Shown: one piece after another, positions 63,401 through 64,000 of the stretch
Layout of the letters: every line of letters starts with the position of its first letter
Numbering within the stretch: position 1 is the first letter of the stretch
DNA from: Gambelia wislizenii
Taxonomy: Eukaryota > Chordata > Lepidosauria > Squamata > Crotaphytidae
Reading direction: 5' to 3'
Assembly (NCBI GenBank): GCA_030847615.1
Contig: JAUMIR010000001.1
Coordinates: 178,827,001-178,891,000 of the forward strand
Length of the DNA stretch: 64,000 nucleotides
Notes under the pieces: generated by a model
What the model was told of the DNA's origin: nothing
The model's database searches: none
The model's input: only the letters and a program-made list of their open reading frames with translations
Program-made: the position numbers and the translations under genes

Positions 63401-64000
63401 CATACTGAAACAGTTTAACATGCCTATCTCTTTGAAAACAGCACATTCCATGTATAACTTCATATGTGGACATTTATGCTATGCAATCCTGAAGTCAGAT
63501 CTTGCCTTATCTCTGAAGACAATGGCATTTTAGATGGAGGATACTGGTTCTACACACAAGCTACTAATGCGTTCAAGTGCCTGCACTGAACCCCCTCCCC
63601 CAGCCTGAGCCTGAATATTCACATGATTGGATACACCTACATTGCATGGAGTGTATCCACACATGAGGGAAGCTCCCCTGTTCAAATCCATTGTTCTTCA
63701 CAAAAGGAGATTGATGGAACAGAAGACAAAAAGGGAAACACCTCACATGCTCCCCTGTTCATGTGTGCTTCAACCTACTTTTTGAACGAGCAAATAAGGT
63801 TTATGTGAGCAACTACATTTGTTCTAGGATTTTCTTTCTTGCATTTTCCAAAGAAGAAAAAAACATAAATTATTTTCTTAAGAAGCAACATTGTGACTGT
63901 TTGCTTGTCCCTTGTCTGTGGCAAGTAGCCAGGGGAGAAGTTAAGTGTATACCTTGGCACCCTTTTGGTGAAGGGTAGGGCTCTGGAATGACCTCTACAG
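63401..64000. other. No recognisable feature
   Basis: Unique-looking sequence to the window end; nothing nameable. Confidence 0.5.

Noticed and set aside
1..64000. CRISPR arrays, bacterial operons, riboswitches, prophage
   Set aside because: No regularly spaced repeats of the right kind and no bacterial gene organisation; the content is vertebrate repeats.

Overview
The window looks like intergenic or intronic DNA from a squamate reptile, probably an iguanian lizard. The evidence is the mix of repeats: two SINEs of the Sauria SINE type, a BovB-like RTE, CR1, L2 and L1 LINEs, Penelope-like tails, several hAT and Tc1/mariner elements, and palindromic MITEs. I recognise no host protein-coding exon with confidence. 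Almost every readable protein belongs to a transposable element. Family names rest on remembered motifs, since no database search was possible.

Layout. 1-14 kb: an L1 scrap, MITEs, a 5'-end-only piece of a LINE called here 'LINE-A', a tyrosine-recombinase (DIRS/Ngaro-like) relic, a Sauria SINE, a Tigger-like MITE, a small hAT with a perfect 8-bp target duplication, and a 1.2-kb DNA transposon. 14.3-20 kb: a mariner relic on the minus strand, broken by a GC-rich insert, a 2.6-kb hAT (itself carrying four or more younger repeats) and an LTR-like block. 20-32 kb: a BovB-like fragment, a LINE-A 3' end, and a hAT (27.8-30.5 kb) holding a 5'-inverted LINE-A copy with a 12-bp target duplication, then a CR1 tail. 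32-47 kb: Penelope-like pieces, a Sauria SINE, a 5S-rRNA-derived fragment beside an L2 LINE, foldback elements and minisatellites. 47.3-58.5 kb: a three-level nest, with LINE-A (50,361-54,376, plus) inside a CR1 (49,769-57,580, minus) inside an internally deleted L1 (47.3-58.5 kb, plus). 58.5-64 kb: a CR1 tail, a hairpin-ended repeat, a 225-bp tandem duplication and another LINE-A 3' end.

The best preserved coding material is LINE-A (endonuclease plus reverse transcriptase plus a C-terminal C2HC zinc finger, with one frameshift and one nonsense codon) and the CR1 (ORF1 with an intact SGNH esterase triad; ORF2 interrupted by one stop and the LINE-A insertion). In both LINE-A copies that retain the site, the catalytic FADD box reads FADA.

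Two signals look least explained by known features. One is a set of four roughly 0.45-0.6 kb elements with stem-loops at both ends whose arms differ between copies but still pair. The other is LINE-A itself, with a 3' UTR of about 35 bases, a terminal hairpin and a (GA)n tail. Boundaries of old repeats are approximate unless a target duplication is stated.
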